Positions 44,717 to 52,937 of a stretch of 64,000 nt of DNA are shown in pieces. Numbering within the stretch: position 1 is the stretch's first letter; the number at the start of each line of letters is the position of its first letter. Made by a program: the position numbers and the translations under genes. The notes beneath the pieces are model-generated. The model was not told the origin of the DNA. It saw only the letters and a list, made by a program, of their open reading frames with translations, and made no database searches. The DNA is from Bosea sp. 29B (lineage in GTDB: Bacteria; Pseudomonadota; Alphaproteobacteria; Rhizobiales; Beijerinckiaceae), in the NCBI RefSeq assembly GCF_902506165.1, contig NZ_LR733817.1:3705937-3769936 (forward strand). The letters run 5' to 3'.

Positions 44717-45466
44717 TCAGAAATGCGCGAGATAGCCGCCGTCGACCGGTAGGGTCACGCCGGTGACATAGGCCGCTTCGGGCGAGCACAGGAAGGCGAT
44801 GGCGCCGACCAGCTCGTTGGGAACGCCCCAGCGCCCGATCGAGGTCCGCTGCGCCAGCATGCCGGCGATGCCGGGATCGGCGACGAGGCCGGAATTGGCC
44901 TCGGTCGCGAAGAAGCCGGGCGCGACGGCATTGACCGTGATGCCCCGGTGGCCGAGTTCGGCCGCAAGCGCACGGGTCAGCGCCTCCAGCCCGCCCTTGG
45001 TCGCGATGTAGCCGGGATCGCCAGCCCGCGCGATCGAGCCGGCGATCGAGGTGATGTTGACGATGCGCCCGCCATCCGGGATGTGCGGGGCGAGCCGCCG
45101 CACCAGGTCGAACGGCGCGACGAGATTGACTTCCAGCAGCGCGCGGAAGGCGGCACGGTCGAGCGCATCCAGCGGCCTGCGGTCGCGCAGGCCGGCATTA
45201 TTGACGAGGATGTCGATGCGGGGATGACGCGCGAGCAGCGCATCGAGCGCCTGCGCGGTCGCCTCCTCGTCGGCGAGGTCGGCGGCGAAGGTCGAGACCG
45301 CGAGGCCTTCGGCGGCCAGCTCTCCAGCAGCGCTGTCGAGCGCGGCCTGGCTGCGGCCGTGGATCACCACATGGGCGCCGCGCGCGGCGAGCCCTTTGGC
45401 GATCGCAAGGCCAAGGCCTTTGCCGGCGCCGGTGACCAGAGCCGTTCGTCCGTTCAGATCAGTCAT
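44717..45466 (-). CDS. SDR family oxidoreductase
   Basis: The 249-residue classical SDR starts MTDLNGRTALVTGAGKGLGL (TGxxxGxG) and has NNAG in DILVNNAGLRD. Catalytic Ser and Tyr-x3-Lys lie in SIAGSIARAGDPGYIATKGG. The ending TGVTLPVDGGYLAHF is typical of FabG-like enzymes. It could be a 3-oxoacyl reductase or a sugar/gluconate 5-dehydrogenase; the sequence does not decide. It is convergent with the MalY/PatB gene (12 bp apart). Confidence 0.92.
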   Translation of the reverse strand: MTDLNGRTALVTGAGKGLGLAIAKGLAARGAHVVIHGRSQAALDSAAGELAAEGLAVSTFAADLADEEATAQALDALLARHPRIDILVNNAGLRDRRPLDALDRAAFRALLEVNLVAPFDLVRRLAPHIPDGGRIVNITSIAGSIARAGDPGYIATKGGLEALTRALAAELGHRGITVNAVAPGFFATEANSGLVADPGIAGMLAQRTSIGRWGVPNELVGAIAFLCSPEAAYVTGVTLPVDGGYLAHF

Positions 45467-45546
45467 CGCCTATCGCCGTCAGCCTTGCAGGTTCGCCGAG
45501 CTTGTCGGTCGGCGGCGTCCTATCGCGTCAGCACTGGCCCGGTCCA

Positions 45547-46305
45547 TCACAGCCGCTGCGAGGTCGTGCCCTTGGCGATGATCGGGCCGGTCGGGCGCCC
45601 GGTCGGGGAGCCGCTTGCCGGCTCCAGCGTGATCTCGAAGAGCTGGCCATTGCCCAGAGGCAGGTTGTCGAGCCGCAGCGGCGTCGAGCGGGCGCGGTCG
45701 ATCAGGCCGACCGAGCGCGGGCCGACGGCGCGGTCCCACAACGTCCAGATCTCGAGTGCCTTGCCGGCCGGCACATCGATGCTCTGCAAAGGCAGCATCT
45801 CGACGCGCCCGTCGGCAAATGTATGCACGACTGCGGCGGCGGCATTGCCCTCGGTCAGCAGCACCGCGACCATCAGCGGCTGACGTTTGGCGCGATCGAG
45901 TGCGCCGAACAGGCCGACGGCCAGCACCACCGTCGCGAGCGCACCAGCGAAAGCGGCGCCGCGCCAGACGAACAGGCTGTTCCACCATTCGGCGAAGCGG
46001 CTGGGCCCCGCCATCGTTGCGCGCGACGTCGCGGCCGGGAAGGAGGCTGCCGGCTTGAGCAGCTCCGCCAGTCCGGCCTCTATCCGGGGCCAGAGATCAA
46101 CGGATGGTGCGAGCGGCGTGACAGTCGCATCGAGCGCGAAGAAGTGCAGGCGCCAGCGCTCGACCGAGGCGGCGAAATCGCGATCCGTATCCAGTCGGCG
46201 CTCAGCCGCCGCGAACTCGGCTCCATCGAGCAGACCGAGCACGTATTCGCCCGCAAGCGCGTCGCGTTCAGGCGGGCTGAGATGGTCGTCGCGGGAGGGG
46301 CTCAT
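45547..46305 (-). CDS. Anti-sigma factor, RskA-like
   Basis: The 252-residue protein has a cytoplasmic zinc-less anti-sigma domain (PERDALAGEYVLGLLDGAEF, then AAAERRLDTDRDFAASVERW). A single membrane segment lies near residues 118-140 (GAAFAGALATVVLAVGLFGAL). The periplasmic RskA C-terminal domain includes PAGKALEIWTLWDRA and LPLGNGQLFEITLEPA. It would hold the sigma factor inactive until a signal outside triggers release. The ATG at 46305 overlaps the sigma stop by four bases (ATGA), so the two are translationally coupled; an upstream GTG at 46314 is possible. Confidence 0.9.
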   Translation of the reverse strand: MSPSRDDHLSPPERDALAGEYVLGLLDGAEFAAAERRLDTDRDFAASVERWRLHFFALDATVTPLAPSVDLWPRIEAGLAELLKPAASFPAATSRATMAGPSRFAEWWNSLFVWRGAAFAGALATVVLAVGLFGALDRAKRQPLMVAVLLTEGNAAAAVVHTFADGRVEMLPLQSIDVPAGKALEIWTLWDRAVGPRSVGLIDRARSTPLRLDNLPLGNGQLFEITLEPASGSPTGRPTGPIIAKGTTSQRL

Positions 46306-46865
46306 CCGAGGCACTCCTTAAGCGAGAGCAGCGAGCGGCGGATCCACGACTTGACGGTGCCGAGCGGCAGCTTGAGGCGGCCGGCGATCTCGCCATGGGT
46401 GAGGCCCTGCACGAAGGCGAGCAGCACGAGGCCGCGACGCTGCGGCGAGAGCGTTTCCAGGCAGGCTCGCAGCGCACTGGCATCCGACAGCTTCGCCATC
46501 ACGGTCTCGGGATCGTCCTCCTCGCTCGCCGTTTCCTCGGCGATCGGGGTGTCGCTCGTCTCGGTGCGCTTCTCGTCGCGCAGGATCGAGAGCGAACGGT
46601 TGCGCAGGATCGCGTAGATCCATGTCAGGCCGGCGCCACGCTCGGGGTCGAAGCGGCCGGCATGCCTGAAGATCAATACGAAGGCGTCCTGCACCGCTTC
46701 CTCCGCCAGGGCGCGGCGCTTCAGCAAACGATGCGCCACACCGAGCATACGCGGCGACTCGGCCTCGTAGATGCGGCGGAGTGCAGTTTTATCGCCGGCG
46801 GCGCAGGCGAGCAGCGCGGCTTCGATCTCGCCGGCCTGTCGCGGCTGCGTAGCGTCAGTCGCCAT
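46302..46865 (-). CDS. ECF RNA polymerase sigma factor
   Basis: The 187-residue group 4 sigma factor has a region 2 core RRIYEAESPRMLGVAHRLLK, AEEAVQDAFVLIFRHAGRFD and GLTWIYAILRNRSLSILRD. Region 4 has LETLSPQRRGLVLLAFVQGL and HGEIAGRLKLPLGTVKSWIRRS (helix-turn-helix). It lacks regions 1 and 3, as expected for ECF. It is coupled to the RskA-like anti-sigma gene that follows. The gene is divergent from a secreted DUF4394 protein, and autoregulation with that target is likely. Confidence 0.93.
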   Translation of the reverse strand: MATDATQPRQAGEIEAALLACAAGDKTALRRIYEAESPRMLGVAHRLLKRRALAEEAVQDAFVLIFRHAGRFDPERGAGLTWIYAILRNRSLSILRDEKRTETSDTPIAEETASEEDDPETVMAKLSDASALRACLETLSPQRRGLVLLAFVQGLTHGEIAGRLKLPLGTVKSWIRRSLLSLKECLG

Positions 46866-47071
46866 CCGTCTCCCCGGTCTCCGGCCGTCCTCTCTCGGGT
46901 GCGGCGAGCCCATTGATACGCGATAGCTGCGGCTTTGGATGCCATCTCAGCTTTTATTTTTTCGTTCGCATCTGGTCCGCGATCCGGCCGCTATCCGCCA
47001 TGGGTGCCGCGTCAAAGCAAGCGCAGGCCGACCCTTTTTTTGAGATCGCGACACGAACCGGAGGACATCAC
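46866..47071 (+). promoter_or_regulatory. Divergent promoter region of the sigma factor and DUF4394 genes
   Basis: The 206-bp gap separates the minus-strand sigma gene and the plus-strand secreted DUF4394 gene. An AT-rich tract (CTTTTATTTTTTCGTTCGC, about 46951-46969) could serve as a promoter. A shared ECF-dependent element is expected but I cannot recognise a definite -35/-10 pair by eye. Confidence 0.35.
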
Positions 47072-47860
47072 ATGACCAAGGCTCGCAACCTGCTTCTCGC
47101 TTCGACCATTCTCGGAGCAGCTTTTGCTGCGACTGCAGCCCAGGCCGGCACGCTCGCTGTGCTGACCGGCGACGACACGCTGACCATGGTCGATACCGCG
47201 ACCCAGAAGGCCGGCAAGTCGATGAAGGTCAGCGGCATCAACGGCAAGATCGCCGGCATCGATGTCCGCCCGGCCGACGGCATGCTCTATGCGCTCGCCA
47301 CCGACGGCACGATTTACACGGTCGACAAGGCTGGCAAGGCGACGATGAAGTCGAAGATGGACACGGTGCTTCCTGCCAGCACCATGGCGACGGTCGACTT
47401 CAACCCGGCCGCCGATCGTCTGCGCGTCATCGGCACCGACGGCACCAACCTTCGCGTCAATGTCGACGACGGCAAGACCACCGTCGACGGCAAGCTGAAA
47501 TTCGCCGAGACCGACATGCACAAGGGCGAGACGCCGATGGTCGTCGCCGGCGCCTACAGCAATTCGGTCAAGGGCACCAAGGAAACGGCGCTCTACGACA
47601 TCGACGGCAAGATCGGCGGGCTCCTGAAGCAGGCGCCGCCGAATGACGGCGTGCTCGGTGCGATCGGCAAGCTCGGCGTTACCCCGAAGGCGATCGCCTT
47701 CGACATCGAGACGGCCGCCGACGGCACCAACACCGGCTGGCTCGTCGCCGATGGCGGCCTCTACAAGGTCGATCTCGCCACGGGCAAGGCTGCAATGGTC
47801 GGCAAGATCGCGGGGATCAGCGCGGCGGTGCGCGATATCGCTGCGATGCCTGCGATGTGA
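47072..47860 (+). CDS. Secreted DUF4394 protein (beta-propeller-like)
   Basis: The 262-residue protein has a signal peptide (MTKARNLLLASTILGAAFAA, cleavage near AQA|GTL at residue 25). Repeating Gly/Asp strands follow: LTGDDTLTMVDTATQKAGKS, IAGIDVRPADGMLYALATDG, VDFNPAADRLRVIGTDGTN and TKETALYDIDGKIGG. These are the DUF4394 hallmarks and suggest a beta-propeller. The function is unknown. Its position opposite an ECF sigma/anti-sigma pair implies it is a target or signal partner of that pair. A strong terminator follows 28 bp downstream, so it is likely monocistronic. Confidence 0.87.
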   Translation: MTKARNLLLASTILGAAFAATAAQAGTLAVLTGDDTLTMVDTATQKAGKSMKVSGINGKIAGIDVRPADGMLYALATDGTIYTVDKAGKATMKSKMDTVLPASTMATVDFNPAADRLRVIGTDGTNLRVNVDDGKTTVDGKLKFAETDMHKGETPMVVAGAYSNSVKGTKETALYDIDGKIGGLLKQAPPNDGVLGAIGKLGVTPKAIAFDIETAADGTNTGWLVADGGLYKVDLATGKAAMVGKIAGISAAVRDIAAMPAM

Positions 47861-47887
47861 CCTGAACGCATCCTCCGATCTAAAGGA

Positions 47888-47920
47888 GGCCGCCGTTCCC
47901 TAGGGAGCGGCGGCCTTTTT
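47888..47920 (+). terminator. Strong rho-independent terminator
   Basis: GGCCGCCG (47888-47895) and CGGCGGCC (47908-47915) form an 8-bp stem extended inward by TCCC/GGGA, followed by TTTTT. It lies 28 bp after the DUF4394 stop codon and separates it from the DUF1800 gene. Confidence 0.9.
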
Positions 47921-47999
47921 CCGTTGCGGAGACGGCCGGGCTTTCGCCATAGTTGCAGTGATATCTGTGGTCAGCGACGCAGATGGCGGAGGCGAGGGC

Positions 48000-49460
48000 A
48001 TGGCGGATTGGTCAGACCCACGCTTGAGGATGCTGGCCTTGCAACGCTTCGGCCTCGGTTCGAAGCCGGGGCAGGGCGGAATGTCGGGAGACGTCCGCGA
48101 GCGCCTGCTCGCGGAGATTCGCAGCGAAGGCGCGCCGCAGCCGCGCGTCAGCTTTTCCGGCGCAGCGCCGATCGGCCGGGCGCTCTACGCCTTCGAGGAC
48201 AAGGAGCGCGCTGCGCGCGAGGCAAAGCGCGTCGCCGCCCAGCAGGGCGGACAGCAAGCCATGGGACAGGGCGTGCAGGTCGCGGCCGCGTCGCCCATGC
48301 CCGGCCAACTGCAAGGCCCTATGGCGAAGCCGCCGCCGCCGGAGCCGCCTTTTCCGGCGAAGGTCTATCGCGAGGAAGCGGTCGCGCGCATCCAGGGTGC
48401 ACTCGATGCCGAAGCGGGTTTCGCCGAGCGGCTGGTGCAGTTCTGGTCGAACCATTTCTGCGTCTCGGTCGCCAAGGGCAATTTCGTCCGCGCCATGGCT
48501 GGCGCCTTCGAGCGCGAGGCGATCCGCCCCAACATCTTCGGCCGCTTCGAAGATCTGCTGGTCGCGGTCGAGAGCCATCCGGCGATGCTCAATTTCCTCG
48601 ACAACCAGCTCTCGATCGGCCCGGATTCGCGCGCCGGCAAGCGCCGCGGCCGTGGTCTCAACGAGAACCTCGCTCGCGAGATCATGGAGCTGCATACGCT
48701 CGGCGTCTCCGGCGGCTACACGCAAGCAGATGTAACCAGCCTGGCACGGATCATCACCGGCTGGACCATCGTCGGGCGCGATGCCCGCCTCGGCTTTCCC
48801 GGTTCCTTCGCCTTCAATCCCGGCTTGCACGATCCCGGTGGCCAGAAATTGCTCGGCAAGGTCTATCGGCAGGAGGGCAAGGAGAAGGGCATGGCGGCGC
48901 TCGCCGATCTCGCCCGCCATCCGAGCACGGCCAGTTTCATCGCCCGCAAGCTCGCCCGTCATTTCGTCGCCGATGATCCACCGCAGGCGCTGGTCGCCGA
49001 GCTCGCCCGTGTCTTCCGCGACACGAGTGGCGACCTCGCCGCTTTATCACGAACGCTGGTGACGTCGGAGATTGCTGCGACCGCGCCCGCGACCAAGCTG
49101 CGGACTCCGCAGGAATTCCTCATCGCCGCGTTCCGGGCGCTCGGCCGCAAGCCGGATTTCGGCCAGATCGCCGGGCCGCTCGGCGCGATGGGGCAGCCGC
49201 TCTGGCAGCCCTCCGGCCCGGACGGCTATCCCGATACGAATGCCGCCTGGGCGACGCCCGAGGGAATCAAGACCCGCATCGACGTCGCCGCACAGCTCGG
49301 CCGGCAGGCGGCGGGCTCCGTCGCCGATCCGCGCAAGCTGGTCGAGGAGGTGCTCGGGCCGCTTGCCTCTCCGCAGACACAGCAGGCGGTGGCGCGGGCT
49401 GAGAGCAAGCCGCAGGCGCTCGCGCTGCTGCTGATGTCGCCCGAATTCCAGCGGAGGTGA
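48000..49460 (+). CDS. DUF1800 family protein
   Basis: The 486-residue protein shows DUF1800 blocks: RLRMLALQRFGLGSKPGQGG at the start, LVQFWSNHFCVSVAKGNFVR in the middle, FEREAIRPNIFGRFEDLLVA, HPAMLNFLDNQLSIGPDSRA and NENLAREIMELHTLGVSGGY. No clear signal peptide is seen, unlike its partner. DUF1800 and DUF1501 genes occur as pairs in many phyla and their joint function is not known. The ATG at 48000 follows GGAGGCGAGGGC. The last bases overlap the next gene's possible GTG start. Confidence 0.92.
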   Translation: MADWSDPRLRMLALQRFGLGSKPGQGGMSGDVRERLLAEIRSEGAPQPRVSFSGAAPIGRALYAFEDKERAAREAKRVAAQQGGQQAMGQGVQVAAASPMPGQLQGPMAKPPPPEPPFPAKVYREEAVARIQGALDAEAGFAERLVQFWSNHFCVSVAKGNFVRAMAGAFEREAIRPNIFGRFEDLLVAVESHPAMLNFLDNQLSIGPDSRAGKRRGRGLNENLAREIMELHTLGVSGGYTQADVTSLARIITGWTIVGRDARLGFPGSFAFNPGLHDPGGQKLLGKVYRQEGKEKGMAALADLARHPSTASFIARKLARHFVADDPPQALVAELARVFRDTSGDLAALSRTLVTSEIAATAPATKLRTPQEFLIAAFRALGRKPDFGQIAGPLGAMGQPLWQPSGPDGYPDTNAAWATPEGIKTRIDVAAQLGRQAAGSVADPRKLVEEVLGPLASPQTQQAVARAESKPQALALLLMSPEFQRR

Positions 49461-49462
49461 GC

Positions 49463-50707
49463 ATGGCCGCCGACGACGATGATTGCGAACGGATGACGCC
49501 TTCGCGCCGGGCCGTGCTCGGAGCGGCGAGTGCGCTCTTCGCCTGGTCCTATATGCCGAAATTCGCCCATGCGGCGGCCGGCTCGCGCGATTCCCGCTTC
49601 CTGCTGGTCGTGCTCCGCGGCGCGCTCGACGGGCTCTCGGCCGTGCCGCCGCTCGGCGATCCCGGTTATGCCGATCTGCGTGACGGCATCGCGCTGGCCA
49701 AGGACGGGCCGGAGGCGGCGCTGCCGCTCGACGGCTTCTTCTACCTGCACCCGGCGATGCCCAACCTGGCGCGGCTTTACGCCGGCGGGCAGGCATCGAT
49801 CGTCCATGCCAGCGCCACCGGCTACCGCGAGCGCTCGCATTTCGATGGGCAGGACGTGCTCGAAAGCGGGCAGGGCGGTCCGGGCAAGACCGATAGTGGC
49901 TGGCTCAACCGTTTGATCGCCAGTCTGCCGCCGGGCGAAGCGGTTTCGCGCCATGGTGCGCTCGGCGTCGGCGTGGTCCCGCCTCTGGTGGTGCGGGGCG
50001 CGGCGCCGGTGCTGGGTTGGGCGCCACCACGCATGGCGCGGGCCGGCTCGGATCTCGTCCAGCGCCTCGGCGATCTCTATGGCGAGCGCGATCCGGCCCT
50101 GGCGCTGGTGCTGAAGCGGGCGATCGAGACCGAGCTGATCGCATCGAAGCAGGGTGCCGAGCAGCCGCGCGGCGGCGGCGGCCCGGACAGCGCCGAGGGC
50201 ATGAAGCGCATCGCTGAGGGCGCGGCGAGGCTGGTCGGCGCCGAGGATGGCCCGCGCATCGCCGCGCTCGCATTCGAGGGCTGGGACACGCATGCCAACG
50301 AGGGCGGGGCCAAGGGCCGGCTCGCGACGCTGCTCGGTGGCCTGGACGGCGCGCTCGCCACCTTCGAGAGCGGGCTGAAACCCGTCTGGAAGGATACGGT
50401 GGTGATGGTCGTCACCGAGTTTGGCCGCACTGCCCGCGTCAACGGCACGGTCGGCACCGATCACGGCACCGGCACGGTCGCTTTCCTGGTCGGCGGTGCG
50501 GTCAAGGGCAAGCGAATGATCGTCGATTGGCCGGGTCTCAAGCCGGAGCAATTGCACGAGCAGCGCGATCTCAAGCCGACCACCGATGTTCGTGCAGTTG
50601 CGAAGGGCGTGGTCGCCGACCTGTTCGGGCTGTCAGGGCCGGTGCTCGCCGAGAAGGTATTCCCCGGGACCAGTGGCTTGGCGCCGATGCAGGGGCTGAT
50701 CGTCTAG
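49463..50707 (+). CDS. DUF1501 family protein, Tat-exported
   Basis: The 414-residue protein has a twin-arginine-like leader (TPSRRAVLGAASALFAWSYM). DUF1501 blocks follow: FLLVVLRGALDGLSAVPPLG, YLHPAMPNLARLYAGGQAS, SHFDGQDVLESG and VVMVVTEFGRTARVNGTVGT, then DHGTGTVAFLVGG. The last two are shared with alkaline-phosphatase-like folds (sulfatase superfamily). The ATG at 49463 follows GGAGGTGAGC closely; the GTG at 49457 overlaps the DUF1800 stop and is an alternative. The pair forms an operon. Confidence 0.92.
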   Translation: MAADDDDCERMTPSRRAVLGAASALFAWSYMPKFAHAAAGSRDSRFLLVVLRGALDGLSAVPPLGDPGYADLRDGIALAKDGPEAALPLDGFFYLHPAMPNLARLYAGGQASIVHASATGYRERSHFDGQDVLESGQGGPGKTDSGWLNRLIASLPPGEAVSRHGALGVGVVPPLVVRGAAPVLGWAPPRMARAGSDLVQRLGDLYGERDPALALVLKRAIETELIASKQGAEQPRGGGGPDSAEGMKRIAEGAARLVGAEDGPRIAALAFEGWDTHANEGGAKGRLATLLGGLDGALATFESGLKPVWKDTVVMVVTEFGRTARVNGTVGTDHGTGTVAFLVGGAVKGKRMIVDWPGLKPEQLHEQRDLKPTTDVRAVAKGVVADLFGLSGPVLAEKVFPGTSGLAPMQGLIV

Positions 50708-50710
50708 CCT

Positions 50711-50796
50711 CCTTCTCCCACCGATCTCGGGCTTGCCCGAGATCGGCACTTTAGGTGGTGCATGTCGGAAACATCCGACATGCACTGGGGAGAAGG
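50711..50796 (+). repeat. Interspersed repeat element, copy B (two 12-bp hairpins)
   Basis: This is the second copy of the element at 30975-31060, in opposite orientation. Hairpin CCGATCTCGGGC / GCCCGAGATCGG lies at 50721-50732 and 50735-50746. Hairpin GTGCATGTCGGA / TCCGACATGCAC lies at 50758-50769 and 50774-50785. Compared with copy A one base pair changes from A-T to G-C on both sides of the first hairpin, so the pairing is kept. The extended unit runs to about 50918 and includes a terminator hairpin. Confidence 0.8.
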
Positions 50797-50834
50797 TCCC
50801 GGCAGGGGATGAGGGCGGCCCGACCGGGTGAGAC

Positions 50835-50860
50835 AAAAAAGGGCCGCTTGCGCGGCCCTT
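50835..50860 (-). terminator. Bidirectional terminator, best for leuD
   Basis: GGGCCGC (50841-50847), loop TTGC, GCGGCCC (50852-50858) form a 7-bp stem. On the minus strand it is followed by six T residues (from AAAAAA at 50835-50840), while on the plus strand only TTT follows. It lies about 60 bp beyond the leuD stop on the minus strand and inside the flanks of repeat copy B. Confidence 0.75.
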
Positions 50861-50916
50861 TCCTCATCCGTCTTGGCTTCGCCGAGCGACCTTCTTCCCC
50901 AAGGGGAGAAAAGGGT

Positions 50917-51519
50917 TCAAGCCCAGGCGCGCTTCGCCAGCTTCTCCTCGAAGGCGTCGATCTTGCTCGACTTCTCCATGGTGAGGCCGATGTCGTCGAG
51001 GCCGTTGAGCAGGCAGTGCTTGCGGAACGGGTCGATCTCGAAGCGGACTTCGCCACCATCGGGGCCCTTGATCGTCTGGCCGACGAGGTCGACCGTCAGG
51101 GTTGCATTCGAGCCGCGATCGGCGTCGTCGAACAGCTTTTCCAGGTCTTCTTGGCTGACCACGATCGGCAGGATGCCGTTCTTGAAGCAGTTATTGTAGA
51201 AGATGTCGGCGAAGCTGGTGGAGATCACGCAGCGGATGCCGAAATCGAGCAAGGCCCAGGGCGCATGCTCGCGCGATGAGCCGCAACCGAAATTGTCGCC
51301 GGCGACCAGGATCTCCGACTTGCGATAGGCGCTCTGGTTGAGGACGAAGTCGGGGTTCTCCGAGCCGTCTTCCTTGTAGCGCATCTCCGAGAACAGCGCG
51401 GTGCCCAGCCCGGTGCGCTTGATCGTCTTCAGGTACTGCTTGGGGATGATCATGTCGGTGTCGACATTGATCACCTTCAGCGGGGCGGGGGTCGAGGTCA
51501 GGGTGGTGAAGGGCTGCAT
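50917..51519 (-). CDS. leuD: 3-isopropylmalate dehydratase small subunit
   Basis: The 200-residue protein has the LeuD swivel-domain blocks [59 protein letters not shown] and [20 protein letters not shown]. With LeuC it isomerises 2-isopropylmalate to 3-isopropylmalate in leucine synthesis. Length and motifs are normal. It is separated from leuC by three unrelated genes, all on the same strand, so it probably has its own transcript or a long shared one. Confidence 0.96.
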   Translation of the reverse strand: MQPFTTLTSTPAPLKVINVDTDMIIPKQYLKTIKRTGLGTALFSEMRYKEDGSENPDFVLNQSAYRKSEILVAGDNFGCGSSREHAPWALLDFGIRCVISTSFADIFYNNCFKNGILPIVVSQEDLEKLFDDADRGSNATLTVDLVGQTIKGPDGGEVRFEIDPFRKHCLLNGLDDIGLTMEKSSKIDAFEEKLAKRAWA

Positions 51520-51569
51520 GGCGGGTACTCCGGCAGGTCTTGTCTGGTCAGGTTGGGGCGACAGCTAAG

Positions 51570-52202
51570 TCAGAGCTGCGCCGTCAGGAGCTTGAAGCTG
51601 GCGAAGGTGAAGAAGGCGGCGAGGCAGGCTTCCGCCCGGCGGCGGATTCTGCGGTAGCCCGCCACCATCGAGGCGGTCGAGAACAGGTAGGCATAGGTCT
51701 GGTTGATCGCGAGCGAGATCGTCAGGCAGCCGAGGATGATGGCGTAGAGCACCACCGCCGGCGTCTCGGGCCTGAGCCCGAGCGCGATGATCGCCGTCCA
51801 GCTCAGGATCGCCTTCGGGTTGGTGAGGTGCATCAGGTAGCCGCGCAGATAGAGGCGGCGGCCCGAACCACTGGCTTTCGGTGGCGGCATCTCCGCCTGC
51901 ATGGCCGAGCGGGCCGAGCGCCAGGCCAGGAACAGCAGATAGAGCCCGCCGACGATCTTGATGGCGTAGAGCGCACCGGGATGGGCGACGATCAGCGCGG
52001 TGACGCCGACTGCGGCAAGGATGCCCCAGGTCAGCGATCCCGTGGTGACGCCGAGCGCCAGCGTCATCCCGGCTTTCCGACCATGCTCCATCGAGGTCGC
52101 CATCACCTGGAGATTGCTCGGTCCAGGGCTGGCGACGGCGATGAAGAAGGCCGAGAAGACCAGGGTCAGGTCAGGCAGGTGGCGGATCAGTTCGTCCAGC
52201 AT
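51570..52202 (-). CDS. LysE family exporter
   Basis: The 210-residue six-helix protein has FFIAVASPGPSNLQVMATSM near residue 20, EHGRKAGMTLALGVTTGSLTW, GGLYLLFLAWRSARS and LTNPKAILSWTAIIALGL, a LysE/RhtB-type pattern. It may export amino acids or related metabolites. It lies between the metallopeptidase and leuD genes on the same strand, so cotranscription with leuD is possible. A branched-chain amino acid link is only an inference from that context. Confidence 0.9.
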   Translation of the reverse strand: MLDELIRHLPDLTLVFSAFFIAVASPGPSNLQVMATSMEHGRKAGMTLALGVTTGSLTWGILAAVGVTALIVAHPGALYAIKIVGGLYLLFLAWRSARSAMQAEMPPPKASGSGRRLYLRGYLMHLTNPKAILSWTAIIALGLRPETPAVVLYAIILGCLTISLAINQTYAYLFSTASMVAGYRRIRRRAEACLAAFFTFASFKLLTAQL

Positions 52203-52207
52203 GTCTT

Positions 52208-52666
52208 TTATCCCGCCGCCTTTTCGATCGCGTCCATGTCGTCGTCATCGAAGCCGAAATGGTGGCCGATCTCGTGGACGAGCACATGGGTGACGATGGC
52301 GCCCAGCGTTTCGTCATGCTCGGCCCAGTAATCGAGGATCGGCCGGCGGTAGAGGTGGATGGTGTTGGGCATCTGTCCGGTCCGTGGCGCATAGCCCTGT
52401 TGCGGCAGGCCTACGCCCGAGAACAGGCCGAGCAGATCGAAGGGGCTCTCGGCCTCGAGCTCCTTCAGCACGTCGTCCTCGGGGAACTCGGTGACGTTGA
52501 TGACGAGGTCGGCGCAGAGCTTGCGGAAATCCTCGGGCAGACGGTCATAGGCCGCCTGCGCCAGGATCTCGAACTCGGCGCCAGAGGGCGCACGCACGCC
52601 GTCCCAGTCGAGGCTCTGCGAGGCCTCGCCCGAAGCGGCTGCCTTGATCGACGGAACTGAGCCCAT
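52208..52666 (-). CDS. Small zinc metallopeptidase-like protein (HExxH)
   Basis: The 152-residue protein has C-terminal VHEIGHHFGFDDDDMDAIEK with the HExxH zinc motif (His131, Glu132, His135). The N-terminal part contains AQAAYDRLPEDFRKLCADLV and FPEDDVLKELEAESPFDLLGLFSG. The family is a minimal zincin found in alphaproteobacteria and actinobacteria with unproven activity. Its ATG at 52666 overlaps by one base the stop of the preceding small membrane protein gene, so the two are coupled. Confidence 0.88.
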   Translation of the reverse strand: MGSVPSIKAAASGEASQSLDWDGVRAPSGAEFEILAQAAYDRLPEDFRKLCADLVINVTEFPEDDVLKELEAESPFDLLGLFSGVGLPQQGYAPRTGQMPNTIHLYRRPILDYWAEHDETLGAIVTHVLVHEIGHHFGFDDDDMDAIEKAAG

Positions 52667-52911
52667 CACCAGATCTTCAGTTGATGCCCGAGCCACCAGG
52701 ACAGGCCGATGAAGGCGATCAGCGAGAGCCCGCGGCCGATTCTGCGGCCCCAGAGCTCTATTCTGTCGCCTTCCGGCGCGTCCTTGCCGGAGAAGTGGTC
52801 GGCCGCGCGCCCCATGGAGGAGCCGAGGAAGCTCTCATCGTCGCGCCTGACGCGATCGAGCGCTTCCTTGGCCTCCTTGGCGCGAGCGGCTTCGCGGGGA
52901 TCGGTGCTCAT
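52666..52911 (-). CDS. Small single-helix membrane protein, uncharacterised
   Basis: The 81-residue protein has a charged N-terminal half (DPREAARAKEAKEALDRVRR). One C-terminal membrane segment spans residues 59-77 (GLSLIAFIGLSWWLGHQL). The sequence SFLGSSMGRAADHFSG lies in between. The stop overlaps the metallopeptidase start by one base (TGATG), so it may help anchor or regulate that protease. It lies 26 bp after leuC. Function is unknown. Confidence 0.7.
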   Translation of the reverse strand: MSTDPREAARAKEAKEALDRVRRDDESFLGSSMGRAADHFSGKDAPEGDRIELWGRRIGRGLSLIAFIGLSWWLGHQLKIW

Positions 52912-52937
52912 GACGTCCTCCCGCGAAACGACCCGCT

